Positions 41,632 to 50,330 of a stretch of 64,000 nt of DNA are shown here, one piece after another. This stretch comes from Terriglobales bacterium (GTDB taxonomy: Bacteria > Acidobacteriota > Terriglobia > Terriglobales > Acidobacteriaceae). How positions within the stretch are numbered: position 1 is the stretch's first letter; each line of letters starts with the position of its first letter. The notes below the pieces were generated by a model that ran no database searches, was not told the DNA's origin, and saw nothing but the letters and a program-made list of their open reading frames with translations. The stretch spans positions 1 through 64,000 of the forward strand of contig DATMPC010000099.1 in NCBI GenBank assembly GCA_035567895.1. Reading direction: 5' to 3'. The translations under genes were made by a program, and so were the position numbers.

Positions 41632-43767
41632 TCAGCGGCCGTGAGTGATTTGCTGCTCAACGTCGAAAGCTATTCGTGGAGCCTCTAGCTGTTCCGCAAG
41701 TGAGATAGGCCACGCTGCACCCTGACGCAGACAATCTGATAAAGCTTCCATTTCTTCCATGTGGCCCTTCTGCTGCGTCATCAATTTCCAGTTGCCAGAC
41801 TTTATTCCTGCAACCGTCAGAGACTTGTAGTCAACCATCGACAGTACTTTGCCGTCAGTGAAGATTTCCATTGTCTCCTTGGGGTGCGATTTGCTCCCCA
41901 GAGCTGTGTAGGTGAGCGTAGCAACTGAACCGTCCTGATACGCGATGGTGGCGACGAAATTCTCGTTCTTGACAAACTCTTTGGACGTCGGAGAAATGGA
42001 TAGCGCATTAATCCTGGCTGCCCTGCTTTCCGTGAGGAAATTGAAAAGGTCATACACATGACATGCCTCACCCAAATTTCGACCGCCTCCTTCCGTTGAA
42101 TGCACCCAGTGATCTGGAGGAATGTACCCAGCATTCATGCGGTAGTTGATGATGATTGGAGTGACCCGTTCTTTCAGGATTTCGCTTATCCGTTTCATGG
42201 GTGGCGAGAAGCGGCGGTTGTATCCAGTCATCAACAGTGGCCCGTTGCTTTTGGTCTGATAGAAACTCCGTATCTCTTCCAGATCGTCGGGATTCAGCGT
42301 AAGGGGTTTCTCCACAAACACGTTTTTCCCCGCGCGAAGTGCGCTCAAAACCATGCTTCCGTGTAGATTGTGCCGCGTGGCGATGAGCACGAGATCGATT
42401 GCTGGATCGGCGAGAACTTGCTCGAACTCAGTGGTCGCATAAGAAGCGCCAAATTGATCGGCAATAGCCCGAGCATTCGCACCAGTGCGGGTCATTACAC
42501 AATGAAGAGCAAAGCGATCTTTCAGCTTTGCTAAATTCGGGAGATGTGTCGCTGCGGCAAAGTTGCCGGCGCCAACCAAAGCCACATTTATCCTGCTGCC
42601 GGCTTTGATGGGGGCTCTGAGGCTTACGGTTCGGGTCGGCTCGACTTCGCGCTGTGCGTACTCGAGGATCACAATCAGTGAGCGCTCATTGCCGTTCTTC
42701 AGAGCGTCGTAAGCCTGCGGCGCATCATCGATCGAGTACTTTCGGATTCCCAAATCAGAAACAGAAATTCGGCCGGACGCAAGCAGCTGCAAGTAGGCTT
42801 CCATGTTGCGGTTTTCTGTCCAGCGCACGTATGAGAGGGGATAATCCTGTCCTCCCTCTTCATACACCGAATCGTAACGTCCGGGTCCATAAGAACAGGA
42901 GATGAGGAAATCGAGTTCCTTTTTATAAAGGTCCGAGCGCTTGAGGTGTAAACCGACGTCTCCGACCAGCACGACTCGTCCTTTTTTTCGGCACGCTTGC
43001 ATCGCTTCACTGATGATCGTGTCGCTCGCGCTCGCCGCGGTTACGATTACAGCGTCGGCTCCAAAGCCCTGGGTGAGACGATAGACGCGATCGACGTAGT
43101 TCTCGCTGGAAGCGTCGATCCCGAAATCCATTCCGTGATCAAGCGCAAGCTTAACGCGATCTGCGTCGATATCGACGCCGCAGACTCGACATCCATTGGC
43201 GCGCAGCAATTGCGCAGTTAATTGCCCCAGGATGCCTAAGCCAACCACAGCAATGGTTTCACCCAACGTCGGATTAGCTCGACGCACTCCCTGCATGGCG
43301 ATTGCGCCAAGCGTGACGGTCGAAGCTAGTTCCGTGCCCACTCCAGATGGAATCGTGACTGCGAGGTTTACTGGAACATCGATGAATTCAGCGTGATTGG
43401 CAACTCCTCCCCCGGCGCAGCTAACAAGGTCGCCAACAGCAAATTCGGCGACTTCAGTTCCGACCTCAACCACCTCGCCCGCGGCCGAGTACCCGATTGG
43501 GAGTCCGGCCGACAGTTTCCCCAGCACTCGATCGAGCGTTCGTTTCACGCCTTGATCGCGCATCAGCTCGATCACTCGCTTCGCATGTTCCCTCTGCTTC
43601 AGGGCTCTCCGATACAGAGGCAGTTCGGAGTTGCCGACGCTTGCCATCTCTGTGCCTACGCTTACACAGGAATGGTGCACGCGAACGAGTAGGTTCTTAG
43701 GACTGACCTGTGGTGCAGGTACTTCCTGTACGATGACGCCGCCATTCTTGACGAGTGCCTGTTTCAT
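41632..43767 (-). CDS. bi-domain oxidoreductase: MDR dehydrogenase fused to Gfo/Idh/MocA
   Basis: 711 aa. The first ~370 residues form a medium-chain dehydrogenase (PAGYSAAGEVVEVGTEVAEF-like segment, AVVGLGILGQLTAQLLRANG, GFGADAVIVTAASASD). From about 385 a second Rossmann domain of the Gfo/Idh/MocA family begins (NVALVGAGNFAAATHLPNL), with the EKP motif in VFVEKPLTLN and GYNRRFSPPM. Such fusions are found in polysaccharide loci, often with wecB-type genes, and presumably oxidise or rearrange a nucleotide sugar; the exact reaction is not known to me. It is divergent from the second Wza-type gene and upstream of wecB. Confidence 0.85.
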   Translation of the reverse strand: MKQALVKNGGVIVQEVPAPQVSPKNLLVRVHHSCVSVGTEMASVGNSELPLYRRALKQREHAKRVIELMRDQGVKRTLDRVLGKLSAGLPIGYSAAGEVVEVGTEVAEFAVGDLVSCAGGGVANHAEFIDVPVNLAVTIPSGVGTELASTVTLGAIAMQGVRRANPTLGETIAVVGLGILGQLTAQLLRANGCRVCGVDIDADRVKLALDHGMDFGIDASSENYVDRVYRLTQGFGADAVIVTAASASDTIISEAMQACRKKGRVVLVGDVGLHLKRSDLYKKELDFLISCSYGPGRYDSVYEEGGQDYPLSYVRWTENRNMEAYLQLLASGRISVSDLGIRKYSIDDAPQAYDALKNGNERSLIVILEYAQREVEPTRTVSLRAPIKAGSRINVALVGAGNFAAATHLPNLAKLKDRFALHCVMTRTGANARAIADQFGASYATTEFEQVLADPAIDLVLIATRHNLHGSMVLSALRAGKNVFVEKPLTLNPDDLEEIRSFYQTKSNGPLLMTGYNRRFSPPMKRISEILKERVTPIIINYRMNAGYIPPDHWVHSTEGGGRNLGEACHVYDLFNFLTESRAARINALSISPTSKEFVKNENFVATIAYQDGSVATLTYTALGSKSHPKETMEIFTDGKVLSMVDYKSLTVAGIKSGNWKLMTQQKGHMEEMEALSDCLRQGAAWPISLAEQLEAPRIAFDVEQQITHGR

Positions 43768-43936
43768 TTCTCCTTAATCACCTGAGATTATGGTGGTTCA
43801 CATCCGGTGCTCCGAGAATACCAGCAACGTTCCAGCACAATTCGAGGTTTGGCCCTCCGCTGCGGTTTCCACAAAGTATTGCTTAAATTCTGGATATTCA
43901 ACTTCATTTCGATGATCCTGAAGCAGGGGTTAAGTC

Positions 43937-43952
43937 ATTAAAGCCTTTAAAT
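43937..43952 (+). promoter_or_regulatory. inverted repeat resembling the one upstream of upxY
   Basis: ATTAAAGCCTTTAAAT: TTAAA and TTTAA half-sites around GCC, about 130 bases before the Wza-type start. The 8066 element has the same half-sites with AGTCC between them. Confidence 0.4.
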
Positions 43953-43990
43953 CCATAGCTCTCGGTGTGGTAAACTGCTTCCTCCTTCAG

Positions 43991-44029
43991 CCGCTTTGAT
44001 CCAAACGTAATAAGCGGATTTTTCGTTTT
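43991..44029 (+). terminator. possible attenuator upstream of the second Wza-type gene
   Basis: CCGCTT and AAGCGG (44012-44017) form a 6-bp stem with a 15-base loop, followed by ATTTTTCGTTTT. It lies about 50 bases before the ATG. The long loop makes it weaker than a textbook terminator. It could be a read-through target for the UpxY-type protein. Confidence 0.35.
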
Positions 44030-44079
44030 GGAAGTGGCTAGGAGGTGCACGCGAACATCTGTTGGTACTCTGTGTAACG

Positions 44080-47000
44080 ATGAAGATCTCCCCCTTCTCC
44101 GCAGTTTCCACCTTTTTCCTCATCCTTCTTACTCATCCCCTTTGCTCCGCTCAGTCGATTGATCCCTACGCAGAAGCTCGAGATAAAGACTCGACTCTGC
44201 AGAACTACCGTTCTATTCAGCAGGGCGGAAGTGCCACGCCCGACGCGGATGCCGCCCTAAGCGCTGATGTAATCGTGGAACTGCTTCGGAGGGAGCCTGC
44301 ACTCAAGCTGCAGGTCAAGCGCGTGCTGATCCAAAAGGCTTTGGATCAGGGCAGGTTACTAGCAGAGGAAGATCTTGGCGATACCGAGCTGTTTGGTCTG
44401 ATTCGGGATGAGTTCACCATTCGAAAGATTGCCAGCGACGAGATCGAAAAGCGTCACTACCTACGCCTTAGGCCCACGGACGAGGAAGCGTTCGAAGCAC
44501 GACTCACCCAGCGCAGAGTAGAACAGCTTGAGGCCAGCGAAGGCAATCGCCAGGACAGAAAGCAGAGGGAAGGGGAAGGCGAGGAAGCGAAGCAGGGTCC
44601 CGCCGTGCGCGCTGGCGCACCATCCGGGAACGGACCTTCTCCACAGCAGCCCAGCTTTAAAGACGGCGGACCGGGGAGTCTTAGTCCAGACGATCGTACC
44701 CTGCCGCGCGTCAGTCCGAGTGAATTACCGCAATTGCTGACTGCCTCAGCGGAAATGGGAGGAGCTTCTGGCACAGCGGGCCTTTCGAGTCGGTCGTCGA
44801 CGACTCAGTCATCTCTTCTCGTCCCGTCGATAACCCCTGAGCCGGCGTTTCCGTCTGAGCGTGAGGTAATTGCTGGTGTTAACCAACCTCGTCCATCGAC
44901 TCCTAGAGTTGTGCAAGGCTCTGCAGCAGAGGATTCAGACCGCACGTTTCGCAAGAAGCCCAACCCCTATGCGATGGTGCCGTCTCTCTACGACTTGTAT
45001 GAGCAATCGCCGGCTCAAGGCAGGAGTCTGGAGCGCTTCGGTGCGAGCATATTCGAGAATGGAACGGGCAATCTAGATCAGCTTCCGATGGATGTCCCCG
45101 TTGGTCCTGATTATGTGATCGGTCCTGGCGACGGCCTCAACGTCGATCTGTGGGGCTCCGTTTCCCAACGCCTCCAGCGGGTGGTCGACCGTGAAGGCCG
45201 ACTGTCGCTTCCCGAAGTGGGAACAGTTCTCGTTGCTGGTAAGACGCTCGGCGAATTACAGCAGACTGTCCAGAAACAGCTTCGCAATCAGTTTCGTGAT
45301 GTTCAAACCGATATCTCCCTGGCACGGTTGCGCACGGTTCGTGTCTACGTGGTGGGCGATGTAACTAAGCCCGGTCCCTACGATGTGAGTTCGCTGTCGA
45401 CTGCGTTGAATGCTGTGTATTTGGCGGGAGGTCCCACATCAAAGGGATCGCTACGCGTCGTGCGGCACTATCGAGGGAAAGAATTGCTCGAAGAAGTGGA
45501 CCTGTACGATCTGTTGCTGCATGGAGTGAATTCCGATGTTAAGCGGCTTGAGGCTGGCGATTCCATTCAGGTGCCCCCAGTCCGACCGGAAGTTGCAATT
45601 GATGGCATGGTTCGTCGTCCAGCTCGTTACGAGCTGGTCCGCGAGAGCTCACTGGGTGAGGTTCTTGAGCTTGCAGGAGGCGTTCTTCCCTCAGCAGCCC
45701 TGCGTCACATAGAGATCGAGCGAGTACAAGCACATCAGAGTCGCACGATGTTGAGCGTCGATCTGCCCGAGGGGGCGGACACCCTCGACCAGGTGACCAA
45801 AGCCCTGGCTTCATTCAAAGTGCAGGATGGGGATCGCATTAGGATCTTCCCCATTCTTCCTTACGCTCAGCAGGCGATATATTTGGATGGCCACGTCTTT
45901 CGCCCCGGCAAATATGGCTATCGCGAAGGAATCAAGATCTCGAATTTGCTCCATTCCTACAGCGACATGCTTCCTGAGCCTTCACGTCGTCATGCGGAGA
46001 TCATCCGTCTTTCTGCTCCCGACTTTCGACCAACCGTGATTGCATTTAATCTCGATGAGGCTCTAAAGGGAGATCCGAAGTCCGACCTGCTCCTGCAACC
46101 GCTGGACACGATTCGCGTGTTCAGTCGCTACGATTTTGAAGACCCGCCGGAGGTTACGGTATCGGGCGAGGTTCGCAAGCCGGGCATTCACAGAACCAGT
46201 GGCGATCTGCACATTCGCGATGCGGTCTACCTCGCAGGAGGTCTAACCGCTGACGCGCTTCTATCTGATGCGCAAGTTTTTCGGCGCCAGAATGGAAAGA
46301 CTGAAGTCGCGAGCATCAATTTGGAGGCGGCGCTCAGGGGCGACCCTGCCAACAATCTCCTGCTTCTGCCGAAAGATCGCCTGATTATTCACCGGGACCT
46401 CACGAAAGCCGATCCCGCCTCCGTGATGGTCGAAGGCGAAGTCGAGCGGCCAGGAAAGTATCCGCTTGGATCCGGAATGACGGCGAGCGAACTGGTGCGC
46501 CTGGCGGGTGGTTTCAAGCGAAGCGCCTATACCGATCTCGCGGACCTCTCGCGATATGTTATTCAGGATGGAGCAAAGGTAGAGGGAAAACACGAACAGG
46601 TAGAGATCGCGAAGGCATTCGCTTCTCGAGATGCAGATGTCCCACTCCGGGACGGGGACACGCTGACGATTCGACCGATTGCGGGCTTCAACAATATTGG
46701 TGCGACGGTCAACATCAAAGGCGAGGTGATGCACCCCAGCGTATACGGCATCAAAGAGGGAGAACGGCTGAGTTCCGTTTTGAAGCGCGCTGGCGGTTTC
46801 GCACCGGATGGGTACGCGGAGGGGATTTTCCTGAGTCGCGATTCCCTGCGCGTAATGGAAGAGCAGAATCGCCTCGATCTGATCTCGCGCTTGCAATCGG
46901 AGAGCGCGAACCAACCCAAATATAAGCCGGGCACAAGCCCGGCCGAGGCCGCTCTGGTCGCGCAGTCTGCGTCTCTGCAGCAGCAGCAGCTAATCGATCG

Positions 47001-47469
47001 CCTTAAGAACGAACCTCCAGTCGGAAGGCTTGTGGTGCACATCACGAGTGACATCGCCAAGTGGCAAAACGGTCCCCAGGATGTGGAGCTGAGGAAAGGC
47101 GACGTGATCGTAATTCCAAAGCGTCCCACGCAAGTAATGGTAACCGGACAGGTTTATAACCCCACGGCGGTTACATACCAGCCAGGAAAGAATGCCGACT
47201 GGTATTTGAAGCAGTCCGGAGGTGTGTCTGAACTGGCAAACAAGAAATCGATCTTTGTGGTTCGGGCTGGTGGTTCAATTATCGGACGCGAAGGCGGCAC
47301 AAGCGGTTTCTGGCATCAGAGCGTTCTCAGCACCGTTCTTCGTCCCGGGGATACTGTAGTTGTTCCAGAAAAGCTCCTTGGCGGAACACCGGTATTCAAG
47401 ACGATGCTTGAATCGGCGCAAATCATTTCCTCCATAGCCGTCACTGCCAAAGCTGTAGGAGTGTTCTAG
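44080..47469 (+). CDS. large Wza-type polysaccharide export protein with about seven SLBB repeats
   Basis: 1129 aa from the ATG at 44080, which begins the signal peptide (MKISPFSAVSTFFLILLTHPLCSAQ); a GTG at 44062 is less likely. After a ~300-residue polar, disordered part the poly-export domain starts (DYVIGPGDGLNVDLWGSVSQ, VDREGRLSLPEVGTVLVAG). Then come about seven SLBB units: VRVYVVGDVTKPGPY, EVAIDGMVRRPARY, IYLDGHVFRPGKY, VTVSGEVRKPGIH, VMVEGEVERPGKY, VNIKGEVMHPSVY and VMVTGQVYNPTAV. This is the outer-membrane export channel component of the second EPS system. It is larger than the one at 9493. The next gene begins six bases after the stop. Confidence 0.9.
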   Translation: MKISPFSAVSTFFLILLTHPLCSAQSIDPYAEARDKDSTLQNYRSIQQGGSATPDADAALSADVIVELLRREPALKLQVKRVLIQKALDQGRLLAEEDLGDTELFGLIRDEFTIRKIASDEIEKRHYLRLRPTDEEAFEARLTQRRVEQLEASEGNRQDRKQREGEGEEAKQGPAVRAGAPSGNGPSPQQPSFKDGGPGSLSPDDRTLPRVSPSELPQLLTASAEMGGASGTAGLSSRSSTTQSSLLVPSITPEPAFPSEREVIAGVNQPRPSTPRVVQGSAAEDSDRTFRKKPNPYAMVPSLYDLYEQSPAQGRSLERFGASIFENGTGNLDQLPMDVPVGPDYVIGPGDGLNVDLWGSVSQRLQRVVDREGRLSLPEVGTVLVAGKTLGELQQTVQKQLRNQFRDVQTDISLARLRTVRVYVVGDVTKPGPYDVSSLSTALNAVYLAGGPTSKGSLRVVRHYRGKELLEEVDLYDLLLHGVNSDVKRLEAGDSIQVPPVRPEVAIDGMVRRPARYELVRESSLGEVLELAGGVLPSAALRHIEIERVQAHQSRTMLSVDLPEGADTLDQVTKALASFKVQDGDRIRIFPILPYAQQAIYLDGHVFRPGKYGYREGIKISNLLHSYSDMLPEPSRRHAEIIRLSAPDFRPTVIAFNLDEALKGDPKSDLLLQPLDTIRVFSRYDFEDPPEVTVSGEVRKPGIHRTSGDLHIRDAVYLAGGLTADALLSDAQVFRRQNGKTEVASINLEAALRGDPANNLLLLPKDRLIIHRDLTKADPASVMVEGEVERPGKYPLGSGMTASELVRLAGGFKRSAYTDLADLSRYVIQDGAKVEGKHEQVEIAKAFASRDADVPLRDGDTLTIRPIAGFNNIGATVNIKGEVMHPSVYGIKEGERLSSVLKRAGGFAPDGYAEGIFLSRDSLRVMEEQNRLDLISRLQSESANQPKYKPGTSPAEAALVAQSASLQQQQLIDRLKNEPPVGRLVVHITSDIAKWQNGPQDVELRKGDVIVIPKRPTQVMVTGQVYNPTAVTYQPGKNADWYLKQSGGVSELANKKSIFVVRAGGSIIGREGGTSGFWHQSVLSTVLRPGDTVVVPEKLLGGTPVFKTMLESAQIISSIAVTAKAVGVF

Positions 47470-47475
47470 ATCTCT

Positions 47476-50292
47476 GTGCGGCTCTCCATTCCGATTCTCG
47501 CGGTGGCAATGATTACCTGTAATCATCCGGTTTGGGGGCAGAGTGCCGATGCTTCCGCTTCAAGAGAGGCTTATCGCGAGCGGTTGAAGGCCACCGCGTC
47601 AGATCCTTCGCCCGGCGCGACCTCCTCGACTGAGGATTCGCGAACGCGCTACAAGGAGGCATTGCGGCATCTCGCCCAAGGCGACGAAGTTGTGGCCAAT
47701 CAGAATAGTGAGATTCCCAAAAGGGAACGAGCACAGGGCGAGCAGGCTGACAACGGAGGGAGTGCCGCTAAAGGAAATGCATATGGAGGAAGCGCGAGTA
47801 CAGATCCCTTATCTGCTGGTCCCCCTGTTCAGCAAGAGACGGTGCAGCCCGTGTCAATGCAGAGCAGGAAAGAGGTGCAGATTCCTCAAGTTCCAACGGT
47901 AGCGGTGAATCCCTCGTCCTGCACCGACGCATATTGCAAGCAGCTTCGCCGCACAGCAGATGGCGCACTTCTGCAGCCGACCATTCGCGCCTACGAACCC
48001 GGTCGCACCCCGACCACCGAAGCCAACTTCCTGAAGAATCTAGCTTTCGATCAAATGCACATTTGGGCAAGCCCGTTCAAGCTTCGTGACGGCGATGCGA
48101 CCTGGGCCGTGCCATTCGGAATTGTGACCGGAAGTCTCATCGCCACTGATCGCAACCTTTCCAAGCAAGCGGTCGATTTAGGTCGGATCGATACGAGCAA
48201 ACAAGTCTCGAACTTTGGGCTTTACAGCTTCATTGGAGCCAGTGCTGCGATGTACGGCCTCGGCCTTGTTGGTCACAATGATCACCAGCGCGAAACTGGC
48301 CTACTCGCTGGCGACGCCTTCATCAATGCGACCCTCGTGGCCGAAGCGCTGAAGTTGGTTGTTGGCCGGCAGCGGCCGTTCGAAGGCGATCATTTCGGGC
48401 ACATTGGCAAAGGAGGGAGTAGCTTCCCATCAGGTCACGCCATTGACAGCTGGGCGATCGCGGCCGTTTTTGCACGCGAATATCCGAACCCATTCATGCA
48501 GATTGCCTCCTACGGTCTGGCATCCGTTGTGTCGGTGGCGCGCATTACCGCGCAGCAGCACTATGCTTCGGATGTTTTGGTGGGCAGCGCGTTCGGCTAC
48601 TTTATTGGGAGAAAGATCTATCGCGACCACCACGACCCCGAGCTACCTGGCGCAGAATACGGTACTTTTGTTCGCGAGCGGCAAAGGGGTGCCGAACACT
48701 CAGGTTCTGCGAGTGTTCCGCTTGAGAGCTGGGTCTATCCCGTCATTGACCGCCTGTCTGCGCTCGGCTTTGTGCACACCAATTTCGATTCCGAACGACC
48801 GTTCACACGCCTGGAGTGCGCTCGCATCGCGGCTGAGGCGGCTGAAAATGCGGATGCACTTGATGCTTCTGCGAGTATTCGGTTGATGGTTGACGAGCTG
48901 CAGCGGGAGTTCGCACGCGAAGCTGAAGTTTGGGCCGGAACCTCGGATAACCGGAGCCTTGCTCTGGAATCGGTGTACACGCGGGCAACGGAAATATCTG
49001 GACCTGTGCTGCGAGACGGATACCACTTCGGCCAGACCCTCTATAACGATTACGGCAGACCGTACGGACGTGGGTTTAATAGCATCACGGGCTTTTCCGC
49101 CCGCGCAACTTCCGGCCCGCTGGTTTTCTATTTTCGCGGTGAATATCAGCACGCGCCGGGAAACCCGGATTACACGGCTCAGCAAATGTCTTCCATGAGT
49201 GCGGTTGACCTGACTCCGGAGCTTCAACGGCCCTTTCCGGCACAGGATCGGTTCCAGGTGCTCGACGCTTACATGGGATTCAATCTCGGAGGCAATCAAT
49301 TCACACTAGGACAGCAAAGCCTCTGGTGGGGGCCCGGTAGCGGCGGAGCCTTCTTGCTTTCCGACAATGCTGCGCCACTCAATATGGCGCGACTTAGCAG
49401 CGTGTCGCCGGTGAATGTGCCTTTGCTTTCAAAGTTGTTCGGACCTATGCGTTACGAAGTCTTCGTGGGGCAAACGGATGGTTACAACTACCTTCTCTCG
49501 CCACGAGGTCTGAACGGACCCCATCTGGGCACCCAACCTTTTGTTCAAGGCCAGCGGTTCACGTTCAAACCGACGCCAAATTTTGAATTAGGCTTTTCCC
49601 GAACGGCCGTCTTTGGCGGCACCGGATATCCGCTTACCGCTCGGTATTTCTGGTTGGACACGTTCTCGCTTGGTAACACTCCTCAGGGTTCCTCCAGCAA
49701 GCCGGGCGATCGACGATCCGGATTCGACATCACCTATCGCCTGCCTTTCGTTCGAGACTGGGTATCCTTCTATTTGGACGAGTTCAGTGAAGACGAGATC
49801 ACGCCGGTGTTCATTCCGCGTCGCACGGCCATGCATCCTGGAATTTATATGGCGAAGCTGCCAAAGCTCCCCAAGATGGACCTGCGGGTCGAAGGCGTCT
49901 ACACGGATATACCCAGTTTTGCTCCCAAGGGATACTTCTACTGGAATCTCACGTTTTTGAGCGGATATCGCAAGGATGGGAATATCCTTGGGAATTGGAT
50001 CGGACGGGAAGGCCGCGGCGTCTTCGCCACATCACGGTTGTGGCTGACGGGGAAAGATTGGCTTCAATTCGGCTATCGCGAGGCCACTGTCGATCGAGAG
50101 TTTCTCTTGGGTGGGCGCTATCAGGACGAGAGTGTGAGCGCGAACTTTGCGTTGAGGAGTGATGTCATGGCTTCCGCGCTTCTGCAGTATGAGCATTGGC
50201 GCTTTCCTCTGCTGGCGGCACAGCCGCAAAGCAATTTTGTGACATCGTTGCAAATCATGTACACGCCCTCACGTGGGTCGGGCAGAAATTGA
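47476..50292 (+). CDS. PAP2 phosphatase - Wzi fusion protein, second copy
   Basis: 938 aa, GTG start beginning a signal peptide (MRLSIPILAVAMITCNHPVWGQ). A ~165-residue polar linker follows. The PAP2 domain spans about 190-385 with K-x6-RP in LKLVVGRQRP, SSFPSGHAIDSWA and ARITAQQHYASD. Next come the helical S-layer-like piece (WVYPVIDRLSALGFVH) and the Wzi-type barrel (about 480-938) with QQSLWWGPGSGGAFLLSDNAAP. Same order as the protein at 5367, with a longer N-terminus. Here it lies between the Wza and Wzz genes, which strongly supports a role in export or surface assembly of the polymer. Confidence 0.88.
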   Translation: MRLSIPILAVAMITCNHPVWGQSADASASREAYRERLKATASDPSPGATSSTEDSRTRYKEALRHLAQGDEVVANQNSEIPKRERAQGEQADNGGSAAKGNAYGGSASTDPLSAGPPVQQETVQPVSMQSRKEVQIPQVPTVAVNPSSCTDAYCKQLRRTADGALLQPTIRAYEPGRTPTTEANFLKNLAFDQMHIWASPFKLRDGDATWAVPFGIVTGSLIATDRNLSKQAVDLGRIDTSKQVSNFGLYSFIGASAAMYGLGLVGHNDHQRETGLLAGDAFINATLVAEALKLVVGRQRPFEGDHFGHIGKGGSSFPSGHAIDSWAIAAVFAREYPNPFMQIASYGLASVVSVARITAQQHYASDVLVGSAFGYFIGRKIYRDHHDPELPGAEYGTFVRERQRGAEHSGSASVPLESWVYPVIDRLSALGFVHTNFDSERPFTRLECARIAAEAAENADALDASASIRLMVDELQREFAREAEVWAGTSDNRSLALESVYTRATEISGPVLRDGYHFGQTLYNDYGRPYGRGFNSITGFSARATSGPLVFYFRGEYQHAPGNPDYTAQQMSSMSAVDLTPELQRPFPAQDRFQVLDAYMGFNLGGNQFTLGQQSLWWGPGSGGAFLLSDNAAPLNMARLSSVSPVNVPLLSKLFGPMRYEVFVGQTDGYNYLLSPRGLNGPHLGTQPFVQGQRFTFKPTPNFELGFSRTAVFGGTGYPLTARYFWLDTFSLGNTPQGSSSKPGDRRSGFDITYRLPFVRDWVSFYLDEFSEDEITPVFIPRRTAMHPGIYMAKLPKLPKMDLRVEGVYTDIPSFAPKGYFYWNLTFLSGYRKDGNILGNWIGREGRGVFATSRLWLTGKDWLQFGYREATVDREFLLGGRYQDESVSANFALRSDVMASALLQYEHWRFPLLAAQPQSNFVTSLQIMYTPSRGSGRN

Positions 50293-50330
50293 TAACTGCA
50301 ATACAGGTTTGATGGAGAGGAGCAGCTTCA

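Larger units (their letters stand above)
43768..44079. promoter_or_regulatory. divergent intergenic region, 312 bases
   Basis: Separates the leftward oxidoreductase-wecB pair from the rightward second export operon. It holds the inverted repeat TTAAA-GCC-TTTAA (43938-43950) and a stem followed by a T-rich run (43991-44029). A possible -10 (GTAAACT near 43970) is weak. No gene. Confidence 0.5.

Noticed and set aside
46974-46992. CAGCAGCAGCAG run as a variable microsatellite
   Set aside because: Only four units coding for Gln in a linker of the Wza-type protein; too short to claim instability.
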